The position numbers and the translations under genes were made by a program. This document shows positions 16,588-27,300 of a stretch of DNA of 64,000 bases, one piece after another (the stretch's first letter is position 1; each line of letters starts with the position of its first letter). Under the pieces are notes generated by a model. That model was not told the origin of the DNA. It saw only the letters and a list, made by a program, of their open reading frames with translations, and did not search any database. Origin of the DNA: Olleya namhaensis (lineage in GTDB: Bacteria > Bacteroidota > Bacteroidia > Flavobacteriales > Flavobacteriaceae); assembly GCF_900114005.1 (NCBI RefSeq), contig NZ_FORM01000001.1, forward strand, positions 1 through 64,000. Reading direction: 5' to 3'.

Positions 16588-18720
16588 TTACATATCAAAA
16601 TACCAATTGAACAAATCAGTTCTGACACCAAAATTAATCCAAACCGTACTATTATTTAAAACCGAAGGGGTTTCTGCTTCTGGATTATAGTTACGGTAAC
16701 TTAAATTAACAAATGCTTTTAAATTAGAAGCCGGATTAACTAAATACCCCAATTGAGCACTCGCATTTAAGGTAGTTGTTTTTATACCTTGGCCTATAGT
16801 AACACCTGTATCAAAAGGTCTGTCATTATAATTTCTATAAATATCTCCACCGTAACTAAAATTATCAGTTCCGTCGTTTACATCAAAACCTCTTATCCCT
16901 GCAATCATCTTAGCTTCTCCAAACCAACGTTCTTTTTGATAACGCCCAATTAATACTAACTCTCTAAAGTTTGCGCCCCAAAGATGAGCCATGGGCTGAT
17001 TGTTATGCGCATAGTTTAAAACAATGGTGTTGTGAGAATACGTATATGGTCTGACTTGGTTATATTCTGCTTGAAGCATTAGATTTTTCGTCTTAAATGC
17101 ATTGTACCATTTTGCGCCTAACTGAAACCCATATTTGTTTTTCCAACTTTTATTACCCCCTGTAACATCGCTTAACGAAAATTCGTCTAAAATAAATTGA
17201 CCATATACGTTAGCATTATCACTTAATTTATATTTCCCTGATGCTCCTAAAATAGCATTTCCTGCACCTTGACCAGTTTCAAATTCTATAGCTCTAAAAA
17301 AGATTAACGGATTTAAATAATTAATATCAAAACCACGATCATTACTATTTTCCCAAATTACAGATTCAAATAAACCTAAATTAAATCGCTTAGTAACGTT
17401 CCAACTTAAGTAATGGTTGGCAATATATTTTGTTCTAAAAGCTTTATCAAGTGTAACATCATCGCGTACATCCTTTAGCCACGTCCAAGTATTGGTGTAT
17501 TTAATATTCCAAAATTTAGTATTCAATTTTAAATATGGATATGGACTAGACACGTCACTTTGCAATAAACTTCTATAACCATCTCCAATAAACTGTTTAC
17601 CGTGTCCAAATTGAATATTTAAAAACTTAGCTGGAGAATAAGACAAATAAGCTTCGGCAACAGGATAATCATAGGCATCTTCCTTAAATCGTTTTGCAAT
17701 TCCACGACCAGGAATAATTGCTGGATCAGGACCAAATGCTTTTAAACTTTCTGCATATTGATTATAATATTGTGCAAAACGACCTTGACTTTCGTAAACC
17801 GATGCAGAAAAACTAAGCTTGTTACCCAACCCTCCTTGAATGTAAGCCCCACGTGTATTATTGTAAGTGTAACTAAAATCGGCATCTGTATCTTTCCCTA
17901 ATTGTAAATCTAAAATCGGATCTATAGTTAACCAATAGTCTTTACTTTCTAACTGCACCAAATGCTCGTTCCATAACTTACGCCCAGCCCATGACTGAGA
18001 TGTCCTCTGAAGCGCCTCATTTTCGTCCTCAAAATCATAATAATTAGACACCTCTTCATACCTGTACGGTTTTGAAGCTGTATGATTATTAGTACCTATT
18101 CTATTAACGTCTTGATCAAATCTTGAATAATTTTCATGAGAAAACGGAACATTAACCTGACTTTTATATGCTTTGTTTGTGTATTTAACTAATGATTTTT
18201 GAACACTATCAAACTCTTGTTTTGCTTTTTGTTGCAATACTGTCAATTCTTCAATTGGGTTAACAATCATATCGGTATCGGTCGTAGCCGAAGTAACAAT
18301 AACATTACTTGGTATGTTATTTTCATTTAATGGAAAATACAACGTCATACTATATTGCTTAAACGTTGGATTACCATTATATGTAGCAGGTTTTATTTTA
18401 GGAAAAGCAGAAAACACACGAGACGTCTCTTTTTTTAAAGCTGAATTCTGAGCATCAACATAAATAGTTTTAAAAAGACCATCTTTAGTAACTTCAAAAA
18501 TAACTGCTATTTCTCCAATGTAATCCGCCTTAACTGATTCTGGCAAATTAAACTGAGCATATAAAGCTTTATATACTTCTTGATTAAAACAATGATCTAA
18601 TTGCTTTAAATCCGTTTCTTGACAATTTTCAAAACGAGGAGACACTTGATATACAGTTGTATCTTGTCCATAAGACAACGTTGAAAACATTATAAATAGA
18701 CCTAAAATGAAAGTTTTCAT
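16588..18720 (-). CDS. remB: RemB-like outer-membrane protein with N-terminal TonB-C-like domain
   Basis: This 710-residue protein has a signal peptide (MKTFILGLFIMFSTLSYGQ). Residues about 30-130 resemble a TonB C-terminal domain: IAVIFEVTKDGLFKTIYVDA, KKETSRVFSAFPKIKP and YSMTLYFPL line up with the two tonB products downstream. Residues about 235-710 are aromatic, alternating beta strands of an outer-membrane barrel resembling Wzi capsule-assembly proteins (FGHGKQFIGDGYRSLL, FELVL-like strands, closing Phe region FNWYFDM). The size and neighbourhood (sprA, tonB) fit the flavobacterial gliding protein called RemB, which I recall from Flavobacterium johnsoniae; the symbol is tentative. It is a single gene between cyoE and the second tonB. 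Confidence 0.72.
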   Translation of the reverse strand: MKTFILGLFIMFSTLSYGQDTTVYQVSPRFENCQETDLKQLDHCFNQEVYKALYAQFNLPESVKADYIGEIAVIFEVTKDGLFKTIYVDAQNSALKKETSRVFSAFPKIKPATYNGNPTFKQYSMTLYFPLNENNIPSNVIVTSATTDTDMIVNPIEELTVLQQKAKQEFDSVQKSLVKYTNKAYKSQVNVPFSHENYSRFDQDVNRIGTNNHTASKPYRYEEVSNYYDFEDENEALQRTSQSWAGRKLWNEHLVQLESKDYWLTIDPILDLQLGKDTDADFSYTYNNTRGAYIQGGLGNKLSFSASVYESQGRFAQYYNQYAESLKAFGPDPAIIPGRGIAKRFKEDAYDYPVAEAYLSYSPAKFLNIQFGHGKQFIGDGYRSLLQSDVSSPYPYLKLNTKFWNIKYTNTWTWLKDVRDDVTLDKAFRTKYIANHYLSWNVTKRFNLGLFESVIWENSNDRGFDINYLNPLIFFRAIEFETGQGAGNAILGASGKYKLSDNANVYGQFILDEFSLSDVTGGNKSWKNKYGFQLGAKWYNAFKTKNLMLQAEYNQVRPYTYSHNTIVLNYAHNNQPMAHLWGANFRELVLIGRYQKERWFGEAKMIAGIRGFDVNDGTDNFSYGGDIYRNYNDRPFDTGVTIGQGIKTTTLNASAQLGYLVNPASNLKAFVNLSYRNYNPEAETPSVLNNSTVWINFGVRTDLFNWYFDM
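18330..18633 (-). other. TonB C-terminal-like domain inside the RemB-like protein
   Basis: This segment (residues about 30-130) shares its order of motifs with both neighbouring TonB proteins: an early Cys, a second Cys about 15-20 residues on, then the (I/V)xVxFxV(T/D)K(D/T)G strand, a KxExxR helix, the P(K/Q)(M/I)KP turn and a last (M/I)T(L/F) strand. It is fused to an outer-membrane barrel instead of a membrane anchor. Confidence 0.6.
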
Positions 18721-18746
18721 ATTTAGTTGGAAGTTTAAATTTAGCC

Positions 18747-18754
18747 GAAAGATA
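18747..18754 (-). promoter_or_regulatory. Weak -7 candidate for the RemB-like gene
   Basis: TATCTTTC on the minus strand differs from TAnnTTTG at one base, 27 bases before the start at 18720. A terminator for the upstream tonB gene lies just behind it, so a promoter is required here. Confidence 0.35.
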
Positions 18755-18781
18755 CTGCTTTTTATTAACGCTTTAAAACTG

Positions 18782-18814
18782 AAAAAGTCGTTATCTAAAA
18801 AAGATAACGACTTT
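18782..18814 (-). terminator. Terminator after second tonB gene
   Basis: A perfect 13-base stem (AAAGTCGTTATCT with its complement) around a 5-base loop is followed by TTTTTC on the minus strand, 20 bases after the stop at 18834. Confidence 0.88.
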
Positions 18815-18833
18815 AAATATTACTGATTTTAAC

Positions 18834-19643
18834 TTAATATTTTACTTCGAAAATTATTGGTAAAGAATACAAAACAGAAACTGGCTCACCACCTTGCTCC
18901 CCTGGTTTCATTTGTGGCACTTTATCCACCACACGATTTGCTTCTTTTTCTAAATCCTTATGCGGTGCACGTGTACTCATAATCTCAACAATTCCAGATT
19001 TATTTATTCTGAAATTAACATATATACGTTGCACACCTTCTCTTAAACCAAGCTCAGTACCTAAATTTCTATCAAATTTTTTCTTAATTAATTTAGCTAA
19101 TTTATTAGACATACATTTTTTACGCTGATCATTACTATTAGCACTTTCGCATCCTGGGTAAACGGGTACCTTTTCAACAAAATTAATATGCACTTCCTCC
19201 TCTGGTTCTATAACGACTAATGACTTTTCATCTAAAGAGGGTTTTGTGCCTTCTGGTTTAGTTGCGTGAATAATATCTGAAATTAAATTTTGTTCTGTGA
19301 TTTTTTCATCTGGAGTATCATTTGGCACCATTGTTACGTTATCTGGACGCACAGGTTGTTTAGATACAGGCTCTGAAGTCTCTACAGCATCAGGCGCTAC
19401 AGTAATAACAGGAGCAAACATATAATCCTCTTCAACGTCAGCTTTTGCAGTAACAGGCACTTTAAAATCTTTTGTTTCGAATTGATACTCCAATGCACCA
19501 TACGCAGCTAACAAACACATTATTAATCCAATTTGGAAATATAATGCTGTGTTAGTTTTTAGGTTTACATCCTTTTTTTGAGGTTTCCTTACGTTTTCTT
19601 CAACTTTTTTACTAAAACTTTCTTTTTTACTTGAAATCATCAT
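18834..19643 (-). CDS. Energy transducer TonB (paralogue 2)
   Basis: TonB spans the periplasm and passes proton-motive energy from ExbB/ExbD to outer-membrane transporters. The 269 residues have a basic cytoplasmic start, one anchor helix (ALYFQIGLIMCLLAAYGAL), a long hydrophilic linker (about 65-175) and a C-terminal TonB domain (about 175-269) with VPVYPGCES, RIYVNFRINKSG and PQMKPGEQGG. The linker is only mildly Pro-rich. It has its own terminator, and another terminator separates it from paralogue 1, so it is probably transcribed alone. No ExbB/D is seen in the window. Confidence 0.88.
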   Translation of the reverse strand: MMISSKKESFSKKVEENVRKPQKKDVNLKTNTALYFQIGLIMCLLAAYGALEYQFETKDFKVPVTAKADVEEDYMFAPVITVAPDAVETSEPVSKQPVRPDNVTMVPNDTPDEKITEQNLISDIIHATKPEGTKPSLDEKSLVVIEPEEEVHINFVEKVPVYPGCESANSNDQRKKCMSNKLAKLIKKKFDRNLGTELGLREGVQRIYVNFRINKSGIVEIMSTRAPHKDLEKEANRVVDKVPQMKPGEQGGEPVSVLYSLPIIFEVKY

Positions 19644-19701
19644 AATATCTATAGTTTAAACGTTAATATTATGAGAAAATATCAACAATTATACCAAAAA
19701 G

Positions 19702-19731
19702 AAAAATCCCGTTACATTGCTGTAACGGGAT
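19702..19731 (-). terminator. Terminator after first tonB gene
   Basis: The 11-base stem ATCCCGTTACA / TGTAACGGGAT with loop TTGC is followed on the minus strand by TTTTTC, 26 bases after the stop at 19757. Confidence 0.88.
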
Positions 19732-19756
19732 CTTAAAATATATATGGAAATATCTT

Positions 19757-20482
19757 TTACTCTACTTTAAATGTAATAGGTAATCCGTAAGGTACATTTA
19801 CTGCTTTACCTCTTTGTCTACCTGGTTTCATTTTAGGTAACTTAGCAATAATACGCTTAGCTTCCTGCTCTAATTTAGGGTGTGGTGCTCTTGCTTGAAT
19901 ATTTACAATATTACCAGTCTTGTCAATCTTAAACCCTACGTTAATTCTTTTAATACCACTATCAAGACCTAAATCCTGTGCTAAGTCAGCATTAAAATTC
20001 TTTCTAACAAATTTTCCGATTTTTTCAGACATACACTTTTTCTTTGCGTCATTGTTTCCAGCACCTTCACATCCTGGATACACTGGTACGTTTTCAATAA
20101 TAGAGAACGGTACATCTACATCTTCTTCAACTTCTTCAACCTCTACATCCGCAACTTCAATTTCCACAACTTCTTCTTGAGTTGTTTCTGTAGACATTAC
20201 TTCTGTTTCCACTACATCTTCTTCATCTTCTACTACCTCAATAACTTCTGGAGCTGCTGGTGGTGGTGGTGGTGGTGGTGGCGTATTCAAAATCTCTGTA
20301 ATTGGCACATCATCCTCATCATTATCATCAAACACTAACATTCCTATATCAATATCGGACTTATCAGTTGTTGTGTAATTAAGTGTTACGTAAGATAGAA
20401 AAAGCATTAAAGCTAGTCCTACTGCCACGTAAAGAGAACTGTTACGTCCTACATTTGCTTTTGTATTTTTTTTAGATTCCAT
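19757..20482 (-). CDS. Energy transducer TonB (paralogue 1)
   Basis: This 241-residue TonB has one N-terminal anchor (SLYVAVGLALMLFLSYVTL), an acidic segment, eight consecutive prolines (about residues 69-76), a Glu/Val-rich linker (about 80-135), and a C-terminal domain with VPVYPGCEG, RINVGFKIDKTG and PKMKPGRQRG. The linker is acidic, unlike the Lys-Pro/Glu-Pro rod of E. coli TonB. The C-terminal domain is clearly homologous to paralogue 2 and to the N-terminus of the RemB-like protein. It starts 57 bases after vanZ. Confidence 0.9.
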   Translation of the reverse strand: MESKKNTKANVGRNSSLYVAVGLALMLFLSYVTLNYTTTDKSDIDIGMLVFDDNDEDDVPITEILNTPPPPPPPPAAPEVIEVVEDEEDVVETEVMSTETTQEEVVEIEVADVEVEEVEEDVDVPFSIIENVPVYPGCEGAGNNDAKKKCMSEKIGKFVRKNFNADLAQDLGLDSGIKRINVGFKIDKTGNIVNIQARAPHPKLEQEAKRIIAKLPKMKPGRQRGKAVNVPYGLPITFKVE

Positions 20483-20539
20483 ATCTTTTTTGTTTACTGA
20501 ATGCTAAAATAACTATTTATTTGTTAAAAAAACAAGCTA

Positions 20540-20932
20540 TTAGTCGTTTTTAACTTTACTCAGTGTTAGTAAATTAATAATTAAGACCGCAATAAGCGCA
20601 CCTACTACATTGGCAATAACGTCTTTATAATCGGCTTGCCTACTTTCTGTTAGTGTATGCTGTAATATTTCAATTACTATGCCAAATAGAAAAGCGCTTA
20701 TAAAAGCCATTTTCAAGGCTTGTTTCTTACTTTTATTTAAATAAAAATAAAAGGATAAAAACCATAACCCAACAAATATAAAATGTGCTATTGCGTGATT
20801 AACTTTATCGTTGTTATCAGGTATGATGGAAATATCAGATATAGTTGCTAGACTTAACACTATTATAACCACAGTATACCCTAAACTGATAAATGGCAAC
20901 AGTTTACGCACCAATAAGAGCTTTGTAGTCAT
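20540..20932 (-). CDS. VanZ-family membrane protein
   Basis: This 130-residue protein has four hydrophobic helices ([76 protein letters not shown]). It carries the VanZ-like signature: [10 protein letters not shown] after helix 1 and [21 protein letters not shown] between helices 3 and 4. Function in Bacteroidota is unknown; the name comes from teicoplanin resistance VanZ. Its ATG at 20930-20932 lies inside gcvH (29-base overlap), which suggests co-translation. Confidence 0.85.
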   Translation of the reverse strand: MTTKLLLVRKLLPFISLGYTVVIIVLSLATISDISIIPDNNDKVNHAIAHFIFVGLWFLSFYFYLNKSKKQALKMAFISAFLFGIVIEILQHTLTESRQADYKDVIANVVGALIAVLIINLLTLSKVKND

Positions 20933-21284
20933 CAGCAGACATTAAACCTTCTAATTGAGAGGCATCTGTCACTTTTACTTTAACCATCCAGCCTTCACCA
21001 TAAGGATCAGAATTAACTTTCTCTGGTTCGTCTTCTAAAGCTTCATTAAAAGCAACAATCTCTCCTGAAACAGGTAAAAATAAGTCAGACACAGTTTTAA
21101 CAGCCTCTACTGTACCAAATACTTCTTCTGCTTCTAACGTTTCGTCTAAAGTCTCTACTTCAACGTATACGATATCTCCTAACTCACTTTGTGCAAAATC
21201 TGTGATACCAACTGTAATTTGGTCTCCTTCTATTTTAATCCACTCGTGATCTTTAGTGTATTTTAAATCTGATGGTATGTTCAT
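20904..21284 (-). CDS. gcvH: Glycine cleavage system H protein
   Basis: GcvH is the lipoylated carrier that shuttles the aminomethyl group between GcvP, GcvT and GcvL, and it can pass lipoate to other enzymes. The 126 residues match the family length. The lipoyl-accepting Lys63 lies in [13 protein letters not shown], and [20 protein letters not shown] and [11 protein letters not shown] are typical. No gcvP or gcvT is in the window; in flavobacteria gcvH is often found next to sprA instead. It has its own canonical promoter in the gap after sprA. Confidence 0.96.
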   Translation of the reverse strand: MNIPSDLKYTKDHEWIKIEGDQITVGITDFAQSELGDIVYVEVETLDETLEAEEVFGTVEAVKTVSDLFLPVSGEIVAFNEALEDEPEKVNSDPYGEGWMVKVKVTDASQLEGLMSADDYKALIGA

Positions 21285-21306
21285 TATATATTTTTTAATT
21301 GAGTTA

Positions 21307-21337
21307 CAAATGTATTTAAATGAACGTTAAGTTCAAA
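21307..21337 (-). promoter_or_regulatory. Promoter of gcvH (canonical Bacteroidota type)
   Basis: On the minus strand TTTG (21334-21337) is followed after exactly 19 bases by TACATTTG (21307-21314), the expected -33 and -7 elements. The predicted start of transcription is about 15 bases before the gcvH ATG. Confidence 0.75.
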
Positions 21338-21347
21338 CATTGAAATG

Positions 21348-24300
21348 CTAATTTCCAAAATTATATCTTAATGTCATTCCTGAACGAATAGTTGTTTGTG
21401 GAAAAGCAGTAGAAATAGCATATTCTGAGAAGGTATAATCAAAATAGAATAAGCCTGTTAGGTTTTTACTAAACGCATATTCCGCGTTATATTTAAGCCC
21501 CCAAATAGTTTGCCCATTTGTAATTTGATTATTATCCAAATCCAAATAACGAATAATTGTTTTGTTATCTCTAACAGAAACATCAGCAGACATAATTAAA
21601 TCAGACACGATTTTAGTTTTAGTACCAGTTAAATTTGAATTAAAAGTTACATCCTTAATACGATATCCTAAACCAACGACATATTCATTCCCTGATATTT
21701 CCGTCATTAAATTATTATCAAAACTTAATGACAACATTCTATCTTTTCTCATTTCTAACAAGACTCTAACCGAATTTTTCATTTCCATATCAAAACGGAA
21801 TAATGGGCTAAACATCTCTGTTAGTGTTACACTACTATATAAATGTTCGCTTTTAAAGTTTCCTGCTTGATCTAAATCTTCATTTGGTTGCGAATCATAA
21901 TCCAATCCATAATCAATACCATCAAAATCAAGATTAGTTCTAAACTGACCAATACTATAGCTTGAACGGTATCCATGTGTTAAAGAGAAACGTTTAAATT
22001 TTTTCTTAAACCATTTCATTTTCATGAAACCAGAATATTTAATATCCCAGTTTGGAATTGGTACATTTCTTAACGCTCCCAATTTAGTCTTCTTAGAATC
22101 TTGACCTGTGTAAGCACTTACAAACGCCGGTAGTAATACCTGTTGACTAGTTTTACCGAATCCTTTAGGATAACCATCTGCATCAACATCATCCGGGTCT
22201 GAACCGTTTTGAACAGCTAAACGTCGTGCTATTTCTAATCTATTTTCTCTAAAATCGTTAAATGCCTGAGATCCCGATTCATCACTTTTACCAAATGCTG
22301 TTGGTAAAGTAAATGATGAGATAATAAAGTTTCCATAAGTATTAGGTGTTAGTGATAAATACTCATCATTCTCAATACGGTAGTTTTCTGTATAGTTTTC
22401 GGCATACGTTCTAAACCCAACTAAATCAATTTTAAAATCATTAAACGGTTCTAAGTTTGCAGATAAATCTAATTGCTTTGTTTGGTTAGTTGTGTATTGT
22501 TGATTAAAATCTGGAAATACAGTTAACCATCCATTTCTTGCTGCTAAATCTCTAACATCACTTTGACTTCCTAAGGTATAACCTACCGTAGGTTTAGCTG
22601 TTCCGAAAAATCCAGGTGTCTGCAAGTAACCAGGCAAATACGTACCGTTAGTTTCACTATAAACTGCTTGTATTCTTTTTACTGAAGTTAATAAACCAAT
22701 TCCAACATCACCAATTTTAGAACCAATACCACTACCCTTCTTTTTTGTAGTTGCCTCTGCTTTTCCTTTTGCAGTAGTTGGTGGCGCACTATTTCTAGAG
22801 CCTCTAGCAACTTTATTTGTTTTTCTTTTCTTCTTTGTAGTAATACCTAAATATTTATACAACTTATTCATGTCTAAAGTTGAATTAATATTATGTGTGT
22901 TTCCGTTAGAAATAGTGTTTCCTAGGTTGTACGTGTTACCATCATCCCCGACAAGGTTTCCAAATAAATCAGACCCTTTTTGCCATTGGAATAACCCTGA
23001 ATAAGAATACGTCGCTCTAATAAAACTTAAAGTTGGAATTTTATTAAATGGCAACTCATAATTAATCCCTATTTGTTGTTGTTGACGATTTGGATCTCCA
23101 AAATCAAAGAAACCATCCCAAACATCTAATAACAAATCTGGTTCTCCATTAATAATATTGTCTTTAAAATAGTTTCTTACAATATTATTATTTGCTGAAG
23201 AATAAGTGACTTGAAGCGACTTTGTTAAACTCCAATTAACATTGTATTGATAATCAAATGTGTAATTTCTTCTGTACAATTCTTCTAATCCAATGTTACC
23301 TTCTGCTAAATCTAAATCTCTAAATTTTTGACGATTAAACTGTCTGCTTAAATCTGAATTTACTGTAAAACTAGATGGTAAGGCATTAAAGTTTAAATCT
23401 TTTAAGAACTTCCAATATTTACCTGTAAATAATGAATCATTTTTCTTGAAAGGCTCGATAATTTTAGGTTCAAAATTATAAGCATAATTAACACCTGCTC
23501 TTACTTGTTTATCAACAGCTCTTTCTATTTCAAAATCGCGATGTTCTAATTTATTATAAGAATAGTTTAATGTTAGATTTTCCACGTCATAGAAACGCGG
23601 TTTACTATCTCCAGTTCTAGATTTTTTAACCCCTATAAAGTTTATGCTTTTACGTTTAGTATATTCTTCTGACTGTTCTAGTATTTGCTCTCTTTCTAAA
23701 CTGGTTTCGGCTTCAGCCAAACGCGTATCTAACTCGATATCCTCGTATTGCTGATCAAACTTAGGCGTTATAACCTCTACTCCTTGACCGTAACTGAATG
23801 GGATTTGAATTCCCCATTTTTTTGGTAATAACTGACCAACATTTACATTGGTTAATACATCGTATTGTTTTACATCTTCCAAACTACGCTCGCTTGGACC
23901 TTGACTAACACTACCAAATCCAGCTGTACTCATTCTACCCGTTGCACTAACACTTGCAAAATCTGCTAGTTGTGTATCTACTGTTACTATTGCTGCCCAA
24001 CCGCCTTCGTTATCTAACTCTGATAAACGTAACTCATTAAACCAAACCTCTCCACATTGTACAACCTGTGTTCCGTTTTTTACACCAACCATTAAAGTCC
24101 TTACATCTCCAAAATTAGGATTTCCTTTAATAGCTACACGTTGTTGTCCTGTTACATATCCTCCATATTGGTCGGGTACTGGTAAAAGATCACTACCAAC
24201 AACATCATAAAAATTAGCAGTACCATCTGCTAATGTTTGGTTAGTAATTCCTAAAGATTTAATACGTTGTAAAACTTCTAAATCAATATTTATCTCATTG

Positions 24301-27300
24301 GCTTCAGGCCAATATGCTTCTGCTGTCGCACCTCCATTATACACTTGTAATGGTACTTCTATTTGATAATAATTATCTGTTAAATCGTTACCCATTCTGA
24401 TAAAACCTACTAAATCATTATCTGTTAAACCAGGTGTTTCTCCATCTCTAGCGTGCATAAACATACGTAGCTTTTTATACTGACGCATATCTATATTAAT
24501 ATTTTTAAATACGGCTCTAGAATCTTTAGCTTTTAAATCGCAAACATCAACAACAAGAGCTTGTTCGTTTTGTCTTACAATAGTGTTATTATTATTTAAT
24601 CGTTCTGGAACAACACTAGGTGGCGACACATAACTTCCATCATTTTCTTGTGTACTAACTGCACCAACAGTAAAATCTGTATCATCAAAATCTAATGGCG
24701 TTGGCCCACCATCTAAGGCTAACTGGTAACGTCTCCAATCACTTCTAACTAACTCTAAAGAACCAAATCGTAAAGTTGTACTTTGATCAAACCCATTTAA
24801 ATAAAGTCTTGTAAATCTAATAGAACGTAAATCCGTAATACCATTTACCACAAACTCATCATCCGTGCGGATCGGAATTCTAAACTGGTACCATTTTGGA
24901 TATACTGTATCACCATTAGGTAATACTCTAGGGTTATTATTGTCTGTTACGTTTTTAGTATCAACAATATATTCGTTATCAATATTTAAAGTAGCAGGCG
25001 TTATTTCAACTTCATACTCAAAATAACTATCAATAGTATTCATTGTGTTATCTCTATTGACATCCTCTACATCTGGCTGAGTTGTAGACCCTCTATTGGT
25101 ATCACTAAATGTATCTGGTGAGTTTCCATCTAATCCATTATACAATTTATACCTCTCAAATAAGTTACCATCTCCATTTAAATAGTAATTGTAATTATCG
25201 TTAGCAGGATCTGGCAGACCAGCAAAACCTGTTGGAAAATTAACAGCTTCCTCTGCATCATCATATCCATCAAACCCGACATCTTGATTAGTACGCTCTT
25301 GACCATTTGTATCAAATGCATAAATTAATGCTTGGTTTTGTGGCACTACAGATTGAAAATCTGTTTGTGGTAATAAACTAACGTTACCATCCTGAGGTAA
25401 ACCGTTTTCATATTGTTTACGACCATCCTTTAGCACGTCTTCAGAAATATTTCCTAAATTAATAAATAATTTACCACCTTGATTTGACGCATTTTCTTGA
25501 AAAGGATCTTGTAACCAAAACTCGACATACTCAACATTAGCTTGTTCAAAATCTGTTGAAGTTATTTGACGCGTCACCCCTGCCCAACTTGCTGTTGGAT
25601 TGGAGATTGTTCCACTTTCTGTTCCTGGCTCAAAATTATAAGGTCCACGTTCTTGTGGGTAATACGATAAATCTAATGTGTTTAAAACAGAGGTTTGTCC
25701 TTGTGCAATGTCTTGTTCAGGAAACAACTCATTAACAAAAACACGACTAGTATATAAACTAGACATATCGTCGTCTGAAATTCCTGAAGGACGCTGACTT
25801 CCATAAAAAATTGGATCAATAGTATACCAGTTAAGCATTGCTCTACCGTATCCGTTTTCGATACCATTATTATCAAAAGAACCAGTTCCATTTATATTTA
25901 GAGGTCTACTTGAAATGCTCCAAGATTGAGCAGACTTAAGATCTATTCCGTTTTGTGTTCCTTCAAAATCATCTATGTAAGCAGTTGCTTCACCATTAAA
26001 ATCAGTACCTTTTGGAGCACCTGGCAACAAATAAGCAAAATCTCCTCTAACAGAAATGTTAGATGGCGCATCCGTATCAATATTTGGAAGTTTATTTACT
26101 AAGCGTGATAAAAATGGTAATTCTGAAGAAAAATTAGCATTCAACCCAAACATTGTATTATTGATAGGCTCGCTATTGTAATTTGCTTTTTGAGTAATTG
26201 GACGTTCATTTAAATTTAAATAAGTGGCTCCAACTACAAACTTTTCATTAAACTGATGTTCGACATTTAAACCTGTATAACGTTTTGTTTGTTGTCCAAA
26301 AATAGAATTGTTTTCAGTAGAAACTTGAATAGGAATGTTAGATGCTTTTAAACCTTCGTCAATTATATAAACACGTCCTAACTGATAATTTACTGTATAA
26401 TCCTGTCCTTCTACTAATGTACGTCCTCCGGCAGTAACCTGAACAGATCCTCTTGGCACGTTAAATCCACCAATAGGAATCCCATCTCCACCCGAAGATT
26501 TATAACGTCCTTTTATTAAAAATTTATTTTTCTGACTTTCATCTAAGGCAGCTGTTTTAGTTGCTTTATATAGTAAATCATAAACATATTTTTCTTGATT
26601 GGCATTGGCATAAGTATCGCCCTCATAATCCGTCGCGTTATTTCCTGCATTAGAATCATTATCTAAAACATCAAATAAATAACGTCCAAAAGGCTCGACC
26701 TTGGTAAACACAATCTTACCATTTGTTGGTATTACTGTTATCCCTGAAACGAAGTCAAAAAATCCATCACCGTTAGTTTGCGGATCATTATTATAATTTA
26801 ATCTATCAAAATTAAATAAACGTAATAATGTTGTTTGCTCAATTGCTTCTCCATTAAAATCGACTCCAAATGGTGTCCCTTCTACTGGAGTAATATAATT
26901 TAAAGGTGCAGATTCGTTATAAAATATATTAAGTTTAAAATCTTCTTGTGTTAATTGGTATGCGCCTGTGTCATACACGTTTTTCATCATCAAATCCCAA
27001 ATAGGCTGAGAGACACTGGTAATACTACTTTTTAATAGTTTTAGTACTAAGGCGTTATTGGTAACGTTTATAACCTGACCTGAACTATCTACATCCACAT
27101 CCGTTGCACCAATACCATCATTAGCAAATTCTCCAACTTGAAACACTTGCCCACCAACCGTATATTGGTATGCTACTGCTAAAACTTCGTCATTATTAAG
27201 ACGTTGATTTAACGAAATATAACCCAACTGAGTATTTAAAGTAAATTCTTGTCCTTCAGTTAATTTTCTAGTGTTTTCTTGTTTAGCATAATCAAAACCT

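Noticed and set aside
20264-20283. Possible simple repeat or CRISPR-like array
   Set aside because: It is a pure in-frame triplet run encoding proline in TonB, with no spacer structure. No CRISPR array was seen anywhere in the window.
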